DNA of 64,000 nt, taken from NCBI RefSeq assembly GCF_001583495.1, contig NZ_LQAQ01000093.1, positions 620,001 through 684,000 of the forward strand, given 5' to 3'. The stretch is from Flammeovirga sp. SJP92. Lineage in GTDB: Bacteria > Bacteroidota > Bacteroidia > Cytophagales > Flammeovirgaceae. Under the pieces are notes generated by a model. That model had not been told where the DNA came from and ran no database searches. It worked only from the letters and a program-made list of their open reading frames with translations. Positions within the stretch are counted from its first letter, which is position 1. Each line of letters opens with the position of its first letter. Shown in pieces: positions 1 through 9,193 of this stretch. The position numbers were made by a program, and so were the translations under genes.

Positions 1-241
1 TCAACCGTTCTTGGTCCGGAAGTAAATGTCCATTCAGATCTCGTTTATCACTCATAGTTTTAAATTTTATAATATTAAAAACTTTACCCTTGTAACCTGG
101 TCTTTGTTGAATGAAAAATGGAGTACCTCTATTAGCAATAAATAAGAAAACTAACACTAGTAGAAATAATGGAAAAAGAAATATAAATCCAATTAATGAT
201 ATTATAATATCAATGATACGCTTAATAACTTTCCTATACAT
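1..241 (-). CDS. Initiating sugar-phosphate transferase, N-terminal part (runs off the left edge)
   Basis: The first 80 codons of a bacterial sugar transferase (WcaJ/PglC/EpsL type) are visible; the rest lies outside the window. These enzymes transfer a sugar-1-phosphate from a nucleotide sugar to undecaprenyl phosphate at the inner membrane, which starts repeat-unit assembly. The N-terminus reads MYRKVIKRIID, then a membrane segment spans about residues 10-34. A basic stretch follows and ends in the family signature IIKFKTM near residue 63. The ATG overlaps the stop of the upstream glycosyltransferase by 8 nt, so the two are translationally linked. The sugar specificity cannot be told from this part. 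Confidence 0.85.
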   Translation of the reverse strand, partial: MYRKVIKRIIDIIISLIGFIFLFPLFLLVLVFLFIANRGTPFFIQQRPGYKGKVFNIIKFKTMSDKRDLNGHLLPDQERL

Positions 242-1388
242 TAGATTCTAATAAATGATTATATTCTTTTAATAATTCTCTCCAAATATATTTTTGGTCA
301 TATTTCATCATAATTTCATTACGAATACTGGAGGAAACCTTTTTTCTAAAATCATTATTCTTATACATTTCAAACATAGCTTTAGTAAGAGAAACCTCAT
401 TTTTTACAGGGACAACTAATCCATTAACTTTATCATTAATTATTTCATTACTCCCATTTATGTTTGATACAATAGAAGGAATCGATAAAGCTGATGCCTG
501 TAATACCACATTTGGAAAACCTTCTCTATAACTAGGAAAAACAAAAGTATTCATTGCCATAAAAAAAGGTCTTACATCTTCTTTATAACCAACATGATGT
601 ATATGGTTATTTTTTTCAATTTCGTTCATTATACCTTCATCAAGGGAGTCTAATTCTTCTTCAAAAGGTCCAATGATTAATAAATGAGTACTACTATCAT
701 TTAAACTACAAAAGGATTTAACTAATTCAGAAATTCCTTTATCTTTAACAACTCTACCTACAAAGCCAAAAACAAAATCACTTTCATTGATACCTAAATC
801 TTTACGAACTTTATCAGATTTTTCTTTTGTGTCTAAAGAAGGAGCGTAATATTCTAAATCAATACCATTTGAGCTACCATGTCCAATGACTTTTATTTTA
901 CTTTTTGAACATAACTGTTCTTCTAGCATAAAATCTTTTAACGCATTTGAATTTGGATAAACATTTGAAGCACAAAAACTTGTCAACCTTTCTACTACAT
1001 TTAATACTCTTCGTTTAATTCCTCTTGTTTCCATTAATGGAAGTCCGGCAACTGTATGCATTCTAATAGGAACATTAAGCAAGTAAGCAGCCAACATACC
1101 TATTAATCCAGCTTTTGGCGTATGAGTGTGAACGATTTGTGGCTTTTCTTTTTTTATATACTTATATGTCAACCACAAGGACCTAAGATCTGCTATAGGA
1201 GTTATAGCTCTACTGTAAGGAATTACCTTTACACTAATACCTGTTTCTAATTCAATTTTTGATATAAAATGTCCATCTGAACTTACTAATTTAACATCAA
1301 AACCCTGATTCTTCATAAATAACGGTTGCCCACTCAGTAACTTATGAATTGATATAGGTACTGTAGTTATTCTAATTAATTTATTCAT
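234..1388 (-). CDS. GT4-family glycosyltransferase (repeat-unit assembly)
   Basis: A 384-residue GT-B glycosyltransferase of family GT4, predicted to add a sugar to the lipid-linked repeat unit on the cytoplasmic side of the membrane. The C-terminal donor domain shows the GRVVKDKG loop and the PSYREGFPNVVLQASAL motif. The second Glu of the usual EX7E motif is Gln here, a form also found in CapM/PglA-like Bacteroidota enzymes. An in-frame TTG lies one codon upstream, but the ATG at 1388 is preferred; it overlaps the end of the upstream gene by 8 nt. Donor and acceptor sugars are unknown. Confidence 0.88.
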   Translation of the reverse strand: MNKLIRITTVPISIHKLLSGQPLFMKNQGFDVKLVSSDGHFISKIELETGISVKVIPYSRAITPIADLRSLWLTYKYIKKEKPQIVHTHTPKAGLIGMLAAYLLNVPIRMHTVAGLPLMETRGIKRRVLNVVERLTSFCASNVYPNSNALKDFMLEEQLCSKSKIKVIGHGSSNGIDLEYYAPSLDTKEKSDKVRKDLGINESDFVFGFVGRVVKDKGISELVKSFCSLNDSSTHLLIIGPFEEELDSLDEGIMNEIEKNNHIHHVGYKEDVRPFFMAMNTFVFPSYREGFPNVVLQASALSIPSIVSNINGSNEIINDKVNGLVVPVKNEVSLTKAMFEMYKNNDFRKKVSSSIRNEIMMKYDQKYIWRELLKEYNHLLESNV

Positions 1389-2535
1389 CAAATAAAGATT
1401 TAAACTTAGACATTAATATAGGCTTATCGAATTCTAAAGCTCTTTCATAGGATAACTTGGAATATTTATGTTCGAGTTCTTTATTTTCGTAAATCTTAAT
1501 TAAGGCTTCTGACATAGAATGAATAGATTCATTTTGTACCAAAATACCATATTTTTCATTTGTTAAGGTTTTTGTTTCTTGTCTATCAAATAAATAATCT
1601 TTCGCTAAGATTTCACGAGGGCCACTTTGACAATCTGTAGATATTACAGGTAGTCCTACCGCCATACTTTCTAACATAACATTAGGAAAACCTTCAAACT
1701 TAGAAGACAATACAAAACAGTTACAATTTTTTAAAATTGAAAATGGATTTGATTTAAAACCTAATAGATTTACTTTTTCTTCTAGGTTTTCAGCTAAAAT
1801 TAAATTTTGCAACGACACTTTCAAATGTCCCTTACCTATTATTAAAAGTTTTGCCTTATCAATAGAGGCTTTTTTAAATGCCCTAATTAATAGTTCATGG
1901 TTTTTTTGTTCACTTAAACTCCCTACAGTTACAAAGTAGAAGTAATCTTTATCAAAAGAATATTCAGATTGATCGTTTGATAACGAAGCTATTTTAGCTA
2001 TATCAATAAAATTATTGATTACTTTTAAATTTTTAACACCGAAATTATCTTTTAAATCCTTACTTGCTTCAAAAGAATTAGGAATAACTAAATCTGCATT
2101 TGGATATAATGACTTTATTAAAAATCTAGACAATTTATTCGAAAAAGATGACCCTTTGTGTACCTTAGATGGAAAATTTCTTTCACTTATATATATCTTA
2201 GGTTTTGAATATAATAATTTACTTAAACTAGCAATATAATTTGGGCGATACATAAAGGATAAAACTACATCTATACTTTTTTCTTTACATATAGATGCCA
2301 ATTTCATTGCTAAAAATGGTGTTCGAAGTATTGCTTTTATAGAAGAATAACCTTGGTATTGGTTATCTAAATAAACAACTTCAATATGAGACGGAATCTC
2401 ATATTCTTGGTCTTTACTTAAAAGAACTAATGTAAAATCGTACTCATTGTGTAAGTTATTAATTAACCCCGATGTTATTCTTTCGGCACCACCACCTCTT
2501 AAGGATATATTTAATAATAAAACTTTTTTCTTCAT
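1381..2535 (-). CDS. GT4-family glycosyltransferase
   Basis: A 384-residue GT-B fold enzyme. The N-terminal acceptor domain opens with LLLNISLRGGGAERI, the glycine-rich loop typical of PglH/WbpH-like GT4 enzymes. The donor domain has VGSLSEQKNHELL and a complete EX7E motif (EGFPNVMLE). It is predicted to extend the lipid-linked oligosaccharide. It starts 2 nt after the stop of the upstream glycosyltransferase and overlaps the downstream one, consistent with a single operon. Sugar specificity cannot be assigned. Confidence 0.88.
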   Translation of the reverse strand: MKKKVLLLNISLRGGGAERITSGLINNLHNEYDFTLVLLSKDQEYEIPSHIEVVYLDNQYQGYSSIKAILRTPFLAMKLASICKEKSIDVVLSFMYRPNYIASLSKLLYSKPKIYISERNFPSKVHKGSSFSNKLSRFLIKSLYPNADLVIPNSFEASKDLKDNFGVKNLKVINNFIDIAKIASLSNDQSEYSFDKDYFYFVTVGSLSEQKNHELLIRAFKKASIDKAKLLIIGKGHLKVSLQNLILAENLEEKVNLLGFKSNPFSILKNCNCFVLSSKFEGFPNVMLESMAVGLPVISTDCQSGPREILAKDYLFDRQETKTLTNEKYGILVQNESIHSMSEALIKIYENKELEHKYSKLSYERALEFDKPILMSKFKSLFDE

Positions 2536-2537
2536 TA

Positions 2538-3632
2538 CTAAAAATTAATTTCTGCCATCACTCTCTTAAAATAGTTTTCAATACTATTTTTTTTAGTATA
2601 TTCAGCAAATTCGGTTGAAGAATTTTCTTTTTCGAAATCACTTCTTTCTAAAGCTTTTTTCATTAAAAGATATAACTCTTCTACTGAATTAGGCTTGCAA
2701 GTTAATAAACCATTTATGCTTTCTATTCCTTCTGCACATCTAGTACTTAGAACATTCGAATTATTAACCATCATTTGATGTAAAACATTTGGAAAGCCTT
2801 CTTTTATTGATGAAACAACACAAAGTTCTGCTTTTTCAAAATACTTAAATGGATATTTTGAATAACCATAAAGATGTACATTATCTTCTAGTTTTAATTT
2901 TTTTACCAATATTTCTAATTTATCTCTCTCAGTTCCTTCTCCAAGAATCAACAATTTTAGTGATCTAAGTCTTTCATCATTCTCAATTAATTTATGAAAT
3001 GATTCTATTAAAATATCAAATCCTTTTATAGGATGTAATCTACCTGCTGCTACAATTAACTTATCTCCTCTAAATTGTGTAAGCTTTATTTTATTTTTAA
3101 CTTCATCATAATTTATTGGATTTCTTAGAACCTTAATTTTAACATTTACTAACTCAGGAATTTCACTAAGTAATACCTCTTTCATTTCCTCTGTTTGACA
3201 GATCAATAAATCGCAATTAAGATAAAACATTCTATACAAAGTTTTGTATAAGCTTAGCTTAATACCCTTTACTCTTCTTAACCAAATAGAGCTTTCTCTA
3301 AATACTATTCTATTTGGGGTGATTACCCTTAATTTTGCTAAAACACTAACTAAAATATTAAGATGAAAGTGAGATGTTATTATTAAATCAGAATTCCTAG
3401 AATTTGAATAAAGTAAATTTTTTATTAATGGTAATATTCCAAATTTCTCAGTTTTTGAATTAGTAAAATTTAATTCTTTTTCTTTACTCCATAAATTATG
3501 TTTATGCTTTTTAAGAAAAAATACGCTCACTGCATAATTTTGTTTTTGAGCTTCTGAAAGAAAAGAGTTTAAAAAAAATTCAGCTCCATTCATTGAATCT
3601 TCAGGAACTAAGCTAACTATGTTTTTTTTCAT
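2538..3632 (-). CDS. GT4-family glycosyltransferase
   Basis: A 364-residue GT-B enzyme with AAGRLHPIKGFDILIESF in the donor domain and a KEGFPNVLHQMM motif in which the second Glu of EX7E is Gln. The N-terminal half is less conserved, as usual for acceptor domains. It is the first of three consecutive GT4 genes and follows the degraded insertion sequence. The roughly 880-nt break between it and the upstream ATP-grasp gene means it may have its own promoter or depend on read-through across the insertion sequence. Confidence 0.85.
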   Translation of the reverse strand: MKKNIVSLVPEDSMNGAEFFLNSFLSEAQKQNYAVSVFFLKKHKHNLWSKEKELNFTNSKTEKFGILPLIKNLLYSNSRNSDLIITSHFHLNILVSVLAKLRVITPNRIVFRESSIWLRRVKGIKLSLYKTLYRMFYLNCDLLICQTEEMKEVLLSEIPELVNVKIKVLRNPINYDEVKNKIKLTQFRGDKLIVAAGRLHPIKGFDILIESFHKLIENDERLRSLKLLILGEGTERDKLEILVKKLKLEDNVHLYGYSKYPFKYFEKAELCVVSSIKEGFPNVLHQMMVNNSNVLSTRCAEGIESINGLLTCKPNSVEELYLLMKKALERSDFEKENSSTEFAEYTKKNSIENYFKRVMAEINF

Positions 3633-3885
3633 TTAAAGACACTTTTATATTAATTTTTAATCAATGATATACTCTTTTTCATATCGAATTCGATATGTAT
3701 AACCTTATCGGAACAATATGAATCTAATATTTTTTCAAGTATATATATCAAAAACTCTAACTATTCTAGCTAGGTTAGCTGTAATAATAAACTCTTCAAT
3801 TCCCCAATTTTGTAACAACGCTTCTACATCATTGATAACATTATCTGAAACATTTCTAGTAATTATTACTTATTGAACTAAACTG
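3633..3885. other. Intergenic stretch with an 18-bp palindrome and a short orphan reading frame
   Basis: No complete gene is visible between the GT4 gene and the insertion-sequence remnant. A perfect 18-bp palindrome CATATCGAATTCGATATG lies at 3680-3697. On the minus strand 3735-3869 is open for 44 codons with no start codon. Its translation contains NDVEALLQNWGIEEFIITA and looks protein-like, so it may be a relic of a gene destroyed near the insertion site. I could not identify its family. Confidence 0.35.
3680..3697. repeat. Perfect 18-bp palindrome
   Basis: CATATCGAATTCGATATG is self-complementary over its full length, with no spacer. It lies about 50 nt upstream of the GT4 start at 3632, so it could be an operator. 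It could equally be a structure left by the neighbouring insertion sequence. Confidence 0.4.
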
Positions 3886-4390
3886 CTCTCAGAGGTTTGA
3901 AAGTCCTATCTATGCTCACTCCTATGATGTTCCAAATAGTTGTTAACCATTTGTTCAGTTACATTGCCTGTTCTCCAGACACATAACCTCCGGCCCAAAA
4001 ATGCTTACCTTAATAGCATTTGTGGAAACTCTTGATGTAATATTCGAGAGGTGTGCCCCTTTATGAGCTTTAGAAGTTCACTCCAACTTTTGCTCGGGGG
4101 ATACTCCATATACATATGAACATGATCTTTACTAACTACTCCTTTCTGTAATTCAATTCCTTCGGCTTCACATATTAGAATGAGAAGGTAACAGCATCCT
4201 TTTTGAATATTTTCTTCCAATACATGGTAACGGTATTTAGTTACAAAGACGATATGAACCATCAATCGAGTCATGGTATGATGCCCTTTTCTATACTCTT
4301 GTGTCATAATGCACAATATGTAGTAGATTTTTTCGAAATACTAAATTTTTGCATTGAAAGTACAGGATTTCAACCCCATTTCTGAGACCA
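3886..4390 (-). mobile_element. Remnant of an IS200/IS605-type insertion sequence
   Basis: The element is defined by a Y1-type (HUH) transposase pseudogene plus an imperfect inverted repeat around it. At 3888-3906 the plus strand reads CTCAGAGGTTTGAAAGTCC, and at 4365-4386 it reads the related complement-oriented GGATTTCAACCCC followed by ATTTCTGAG. IS200/IS605 elements normally end in subterminal hairpins rather than true inverted repeats, so the exact borders are uncertain. A hairpin CCCAAT/ATTGGG at 4396-4401/4424-4429 lies just outside and may belong to the left end. No tnpB or IscB partner is present. Confidence 0.5.
3906..4307 (-). pseudogene. tnpA: IS200/IS605-family TnpA transposase, frameshifted
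   Basis: From the ATG at 4307 the frame reads MTQEYRKGHH and HIVFVTKYRYHVL, then DHVHM, which is the HUH metal-binding motif of Y1 transposases. The frame stops after FPQMLLR at 4005. Homology continues in the next frame as KHFWAGGYVSG, then in a third frame as GNVTEQMVNNYLEHH, which carries the expected catalytic tyrosine helix, and ends at a TAG at 3908-3906. Two small frameshifts, near 4006 and near 3970, therefore separate the HUH motif from the tyrosine. An intact copy would be about 130-150 residues. The gene is almost certainly inactive. Confidence 0.8.
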
Positions 4391-4395
4391 ATAAA

Positions 4396-4429
4396 CCCAA
4401 TTCTAACTGTATCATTGGGGCTACTTTTA
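4396..4429. repeat. Hairpin next to the insertion-sequence remnant
   Basis: CCCAAT and ATTGGG form a 6-bp stem around a 22-nt loop, about 90 nt upstream of the transposase start. The position fits a subterminal hairpin of an IS200/IS605 left end, but the stem is short and the assignment is weak. Confidence 0.25.
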
Positions 4430-4513
4430 ACTCTAATACATCTTGTTTATCTTAGTTTTTTCAACACATGATGTTAATAAAATTGAATAATAATGATGAA
4501 ATATTATTCATAA

Positions 4514-5533
4514 TTACAATTTACCTTTAATCAATTCTGTTAGAATGTAATTTTCTGGCTTAAAATCTAAATTATTATGCCACTTTAATTCACTATCCCA
4601 ATATCCTTTACAAGGATAGTAAGCTTTTCTAGACCAAACGTGGCACATTTCAACAAATTCAACTTTATCTTTATTATATAATAAATCAAATGCTACTGAT
4701 TGCAAACTTAATTTATTTTTTATTTCAAAGCATTTATTTACAATTGACGTATCTAACTCAGATATATCATAATCTATATTACCGCTACCTGATGCTCTAA
4801 AATCATCTTTTCGATTCATCCTTTTTATACCAAAAGCAATATTTGATATTACAATTATTCTAATATCATAAGTATTATTAGGTAAAAAATCTTGAAAATA
4901 TGTATATCCTATTTCTTTATTAAAAGACTTATTTAATTTTCTTTTCTTCAAGAATACACTTGGAAAACGTAATGCTTTTTCAATAAAATCTTTAAAAGAT
5001 TTTATTTTTTTAAATTTTGCTTTAGCATCACTAGTATGGCTAGAAACTAAAGAAATACCTGTATCAAACATAATATTATTGATTTCTTTAGCTTGACTAA
5101 TGTTATTGATTAATCTTACATTACTAGCACCCGCCCCACCTTTTAATTTAAAAACTTTTGGAAAAGACGTTTTACTTAAAAAATTACTTGAAGACTGTTT
5201 ATCAAAGAAAATATTTGTTACGATTGAAGGTACTCCGATAGACTCAAATAAATATTTTTGTTTTATTTTATCATCAAAGAATAGTGATGTTTTATAATTA
5301 GGGTAAACTTTCAATCCCATTAATTCAACAGAATACATCAAAGTATCTGCAATTAGTTTTGCCTTGGAATCAGTATGATGCCAATGCCATAATAATACAT
5401 CATAACCTTTTAAGATAGAAATAATGTTATTATCGAAACAATTTACTAAAGTATAATCTATTCCTTCTTCTTCACATAGTTCAGTCCAACTATCCGAAAA
5501 ACTATTTTCTCGAGGATGTATAGCTATTTTCAT
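4514..5533 (-). CDS. ATP-grasp domain protein in the polysaccharide locus
   Basis: A 339-residue ATP-grasp enzyme. It opens with MKIAIHPRE and has a preATP-grasp-like region ending near residue 115 (DDKIKQKYLFESIGVPS). The nucleotide loop KVFKLKGGAGASNVR is near residue 140. A C-terminal FDLLYNKDKVEFVEMCHVW corresponds to the Mg/ATP-binding strand, though the usual Glu-Met-Asn triad reads EMC. ATP-grasp enzymes ligate a carboxylate to an amine or similar group through an acyl phosphate. Given the uronic acids predicted for this locus, it may amidate the glycan with an amino acid; that is inference. The ATG lies inside the flippase gene, a 32-nt overlap. Confidence 0.75.
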   Translation of the reverse strand: MKIAIHPRENSFSDSWTELCEEEGIDYTLVNCFDNNIISILKGYDVLLWHWHHTDSKAKLIADTLMYSVELMGLKVYPNYKTSLFFDDKIKQKYLFESIGVPSIVTNIFFDKQSSSNFLSKTSFPKVFKLKGGAGASNVRLINNISQAKEINNIMFDTGISLVSSHTSDAKAKFKKIKSFKDFIEKALRFPSVFLKKRKLNKSFNKEIGYTYFQDFLPNNTYDIRIIVISNIAFGIKRMNRKDDFRASGSGNIDYDISELDTSIVNKCFEIKNKLSLQSVAFDLLYNKDKVEFVEMCHVWSRKAYYPCKGYWDSELKWHNNLDFKPENYILTELIKGKL

Positions 5534-6791
5534 TTTTTCTTATTTCTATAGAATTTTTTAATATTAAAATTGAATTCATAATACAACCAACCAATACATA
5601 AAAAGATATGCTTTTAATTGGATCATTAAAAAGAACATAACCTATACCTATTGACAATATTCTAAGTACTAATAGAACAACTTCATATTTGAATTGAAAT
5701 TTTTGTAAAGATAGAATATTGATATTTGCTACTGAAGGACCGTTAAGCATTATAAAAAATATTAATGGTACAATAGCTCTAATATAGAGGTCTATTCCAT
5801 TCCAGTCTGCTCCAAGTAGTGTAGTAAAGATTTGTTTTGCATAAAAAAAAATGACAATCAGAGGTAATAAAATAATCAGTCCTAGTATAAGTGTCTGCTT
5901 TTGGAAAATTTTTATAATCCTTCCTCCTTCTCTATATATCTTTGAAGCTTCTTCAAAATAAACATTCTTTGATGTTCTTCCTATTAAACTGACAGGAGCA
6001 ATCAATAATTTATACGACATAGCAAAGTAACCTGCTACAGATTCATCATAAAAAAAATTCAACAAAAAAATAGGTACTGATAAAGACAAAGCATTCATTA
6101 GTGTTGATAAAATTGAATACTTTGGAAATCTTTGATATTTTTTCATTAAATAAAAAATTATTTTCTTTTTTAATTTATGAAAACCAAATATGTATTCCTT
6201 AATAAAGAATGTTGAAAATAATATACTCATTAAGCCACCTAATATTTGTCCAAATATTAGACTGAATGAACTTAATGATATGAAAGAAAAACTTAATTGA
6301 GATATGTTTATTGAACTACTTTGTAATATTCTTGTAGATGAAATTAAAGAATACTTCTTTATTCTAGTTAAAAAAATACTTAATAATTGAATAAAGCTAT
6401 TGATGAAAAAACCTACTGGTAATAATAAAATAAAGAATAAATAAACAGAATCTAAGGAAGAAAAAAGGTTAAGAAGAAGTGCTGTTGGTACTAAAAGTAC
6501 AAATAATATCAATGTAATGGAACAAATTATTATTAAACATAGATGTAGTAAGTTTTTAGCTTCTTTATTTTCTTTAGGTAAAAGAATTGCTTGTTCAAAC
6601 TTTAATGATCCAACCACAGATAAAGTTGCTGTTGATGATAAAAATAATGAAGCTACTCCAAAATGTTCAGGTAAATATAACCTTGAAAGAATGGGTGAAA
6701 AAGCTAGATTTAATAATTGAGAAAATCCTGTTCCAAAGATTAAAATAAAAATTTTTTTTAAGGTCTTATTTTTTAAAATATTTCTAATCAT
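5502..6791 (-). CDS. wzx: Wzx-like polysaccharide repeat-unit flippase
   Basis: A 429-residue integral membrane protein with roughly twelve hydrophobic segments, matching the MATE/Wzx polysaccharide-export superfamily. The N-terminus carries the family pattern FGTGFSQLLNLAFSPILSRL followed by PEHFGVASLFLS. It would flip the undecaprenyl-linked repeat unit to the periplasm. It overlaps the upstream polymerase gene by 8 nt and the downstream ATP-grasp gene by 32 nt, so the three genes are tightly coupled. Confidence 0.88.
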   Translation of the reverse strand: MIRNILKNKTLKKIFILIFGTGFSQLLNLAFSPILSRLYLPEHFGVASLFLSSTATLSVVGSLKFEQAILLPKENKEAKNLLHLCLIIICSITLILFVLLVPTALLLNLFSSLDSVYLFFILLLPVGFFINSFIQLLSIFLTRIKKYSLISSTRILQSSSINISQLSFSFISLSSFSLIFGQILGGLMSILFSTFFIKEYIFGFHKLKKKIIFYLMKKYQRFPKYSILSTLMNALSLSVPIFLLNFFYDESVAGYFAMSYKLLIAPVSLIGRTSKNVYFEEASKIYREGGRIIKIFQKQTLILGLIILLPLIVIFFYAKQIFTTLLGADWNGIDLYIRAIVPLIFFIMLNGPSVANINILSLQKFQFKYEVVLLVLRILSIGIGYVLFNDPIKSISFYVLVGCIMNSILILKNSIEIRKNENSYTSSRK

Positions 6792-8073
6792 CAGAATACC
6801 TTGCTTGGCAGAAAAAAACTAAAAAAATAGTAATAAATAAAGGATAGAATAAATATAACCTTGGCGAACCTGTTCTTATTATCACAACACTTGATAAAAT
6901 GATATACGAATATATATAAGCATAATTCATATCAGATTGTAATAATTCTTGAAAAAAAGAATCTATTTTTTTGAAAATAATCCCCAAAGTAAAAGCAACT
7001 ATTCCTACACCAAAAATTGATAAATTATAATAAGACCAACCTACTATCCCTGCTGGAACTATTGATTCTTTAGTACCTAAAATATAATATGTATTTAAAA
7101 AAACTATTTCTCCAGTAGGAGAAAATGGAGATAAACTTGATGGTAAAACATTACCAAATGGTGATGATAGTATATCTTGAAATAAAAAATAATTATACGA
7201 ATTATCTAAACCAACAAAAAGGCTTAACTGTGGAAATGAAAAATCAGCGATTAAATTATCAAATTTACTATCTCCGTCTAATACTAAATATATAAGAAAA
7301 GGTGCTGATATAATGATGAAAAAAATTAAAAGCTTTATACCATTTGTTAGTGCTTTATTATTTTTCAAATAATAAGACAAAAATAAAATCAGCATAAAAT
7401 CTATATAATTTTGCCTAGACTCATAAATTTTCAGTGTCAATCCATATGTAAATAAAGATACTATAAAAAAGAGAAAAATATATTTACTCTTATTTCTTTT
7501 ATAAAGAATAGGAAACAATAGAATTGGTAAAATAGAAAATTTTAAAAACCTTTTTAAAAAAAGGTAATTATGATCGATTGATAGTATACCTGCTCTCACA
7601 GCTTTTGCATATGATAAAGTTTTTCCAACACCACCAAATCCATAGACATAAAAAAACATCGAAAACAAGGATAATAATACCAAACAAAATGATAAAATAT
7701 GCTGAATATCGAATTTATAACGAAATATTTTTATTTTCCTATATATTATTTCATTTACTTTCTTTTGTTTAATTTTTAAATTATAGCTTACAATAAAAAC
7801 TAATGTAAAAAAACTAGAAATAAATAACGTCAAGAAATCAACATATGTTTCTTCATTTATATTTTTCAAACCATAATATGGCTCTACCCCTAAAGTCCTA
7901 CCATTAATAATATTAGACAATAGCATTATAATTGGCATAATATAATAGAATACAATTATCCATAAAATAAGATATGTACCAATCGACCAATTTGTTAGTT
8001 TTATTTTTTTATAAACAAAATTAACTAGTACTAAAGCAATAATAATATATAATATCAACAGTATTTCTTTCAT
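6784..8073 (-). CDS. wzy: Wzy-like oligosaccharide repeat-unit polymerase
   Basis: A 429-residue polytopic membrane protein with about ten to twelve hydrophobic segments and a large mid-protein loop, typical of the divergent Wzy/EpsG-like polymerases that join repeat units in the periplasm. It is identified by topology and by position between flippase and ligase-like genes rather than by a strict motif. A charged ESRQNYIDF segment lies at a membrane border, where such proteins usually carry functional arginines. It overlaps the upstream O-antigen ligase-type gene by 4 nt (ATGA). Confidence 0.72.
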   Translation of the reverse strand: MKEILLILYIIIALVLVNFVYKKIKLTNWSIGTYLILWIIVFYYIMPIIMLLSNIINGRTLGVEPYYGLKNINEETYVDFLTLFISSFFTLVFIVSYNLKIKQKKVNEIIYRKIKIFRYKFDIQHILSFCLVLLSLFSMFFYVYGFGGVGKTLSYAKAVRAGILSIDHNYLFLKRFLKFSILPILLFPILYKRNKSKYIFLFFIVSLFTYGLTLKIYESRQNYIDFMLILFLSYYLKNNKALTNGIKLLIFFIIISAPFLIYLVLDGDSKFDNLIADFSFPQLSLFVGLDNSYNYFLFQDILSSPFGNVLPSSLSPFSPTGEIVFLNTYYILGTKESIVPAGIVGWSYYNLSIFGVGIVAFTLGIIFKKIDSFFQELLQSDMNYAYIYSYIILSSVVIIRTGSPRLYLFYPLFITIFLVFFCQARYSDD

Positions 8074-9188
8074 TTATTTTTTGATATTAAAAGGGAGAGA
8101 AAGAATAAAGAAAAAACAATTCCTTGTTGTCTTAACAGAAATGATTCTGTTTGAAATGATATAAATAATAATACTAAAAACACTAATAAATTAGAGTCTC
8201 TCTTTTTGATAGAATAATACAGAGGAATTAGAAAGAAAAGAGAAATGAATACAAAACCAAAAATACCAAAGTACAAAAATGAAGTTAGGAACTGATTATG
8301 TGCATTCATATTGAAAGACATATCAGAGACTATTTCATTATTTTGAGCATTCTCTGCTAAGATAGCTTGAACTCTACTTGGATCAACTCCAAATAAGAAA
8401 TTTGAAAAAATTACGTCTAAAGCATTTTCCCAAATATAAATTCTCTCATTTAATAATATAATAAGGTTTTCCTTTAATAGGAAAATAGCAGGAATTGAGA
8501 GTAAAAATAATAAACCAATAAATTTGAGTTGATTATTAAAATTCTTAATATTTATTAGAACTACACCCAATAAATAAATTAAAATACTCATCTTTCCTCT
8601 TAGTATAATTAATATTAATAAATTAATAACAAAGAGAATGAGGAAACTAACTACGTTACTTTTCTTTAAGATTGACAATGAAGATATCGCAACAAATAAT
8701 CCAAAATATGAATGATGGATATCATGATAATGCAATAAGTATGTTGAAGTATGCTTAGAAAATAAAACTTCTATACCAGCTAGTTCTATTACATTAAATA
8801 ATGAAATAATGAAATAGATAACACAAGCGAAATATAGAATACAGAAATAATGAAACACATCTTCATCTCTAATACTTATTAACGAAAATAACACAATAGG
8901 GATAGAAACGAATAAATAATTAGTTTCAATATGCTTCAAAAGATAACTTACATCTTTTACAAATGGTATAGATATTAAAAATAATAAAAACCATGCAAAA
9001 GATATATACATAAATAAATTACCACTATAGCTATATCTTTGTTTTTTACTTAATACAGTTATTAAAAATGATATTAATATAAATAACGAGTTAAACCAAA
9101 TGTCAATTGGTAGAAAAAAAACTGCTAAATACAAACAATATTTAACTAATTTGTTATGATTATCGTTAAAGACCTTAATTAATTGCAT
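8070..9188 (-). CDS. O-antigen ligase/polymerase (Wzy_C family) membrane protein
   Basis: A 372-residue protein with about ten membrane segments. Near residue 290 it has the AHNQFLTSFLYFGIFGF motif, the conserved His-Asn region of the WaaL/Wzy_C family. Such proteins transfer polymerised glycan to a lipid acceptor or polymerise repeat units in the periplasm. A second Wzy-like gene follows directly, so one of the two may polymerise and the other ligate; sequence alone does not say which. It starts 5 nt after the upstream epimerase. Confidence 0.78.
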   Translation of the reverse strand: MQLIKVFNDNHNKLVKYCLYLAVFFLPIDIWFNSLFILISFLITVLSKKQRYSYSGNLFMYISFAWFLLFLISIPFVKDVSYLLKHIETNYLFVSIPIVLFSLISIRDEDVFHYFCILYFACVIYFIISLFNVIELAGIEVLFSKHTSTYLLHYHDIHHSYFGLFVAISSLSILKKSNVVSFLILFVINLLILIILRGKMSILIYLLGVVLINIKNFNNQLKFIGLLFLLSIPAIFLLKENLIILLNERIYIWENALDVIFSNFLFGVDPSRVQAILAENAQNNEIVSDMSFNMNAHNQFLTSFLYFGIFGFVFISLFFLIPLYYSIKKRDSNLLVFLVLLFISFQTESFLLRQQGIVFSLFFLSLLISKNK

Positions 9189-9193
9189 ATATT

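Noticed and set aside
4203-4385. 60-codon plus-strand frame in the insertion sequence
   Set aside because: It is antisense to the transposase pseudogene that shows clear HUH motifs.
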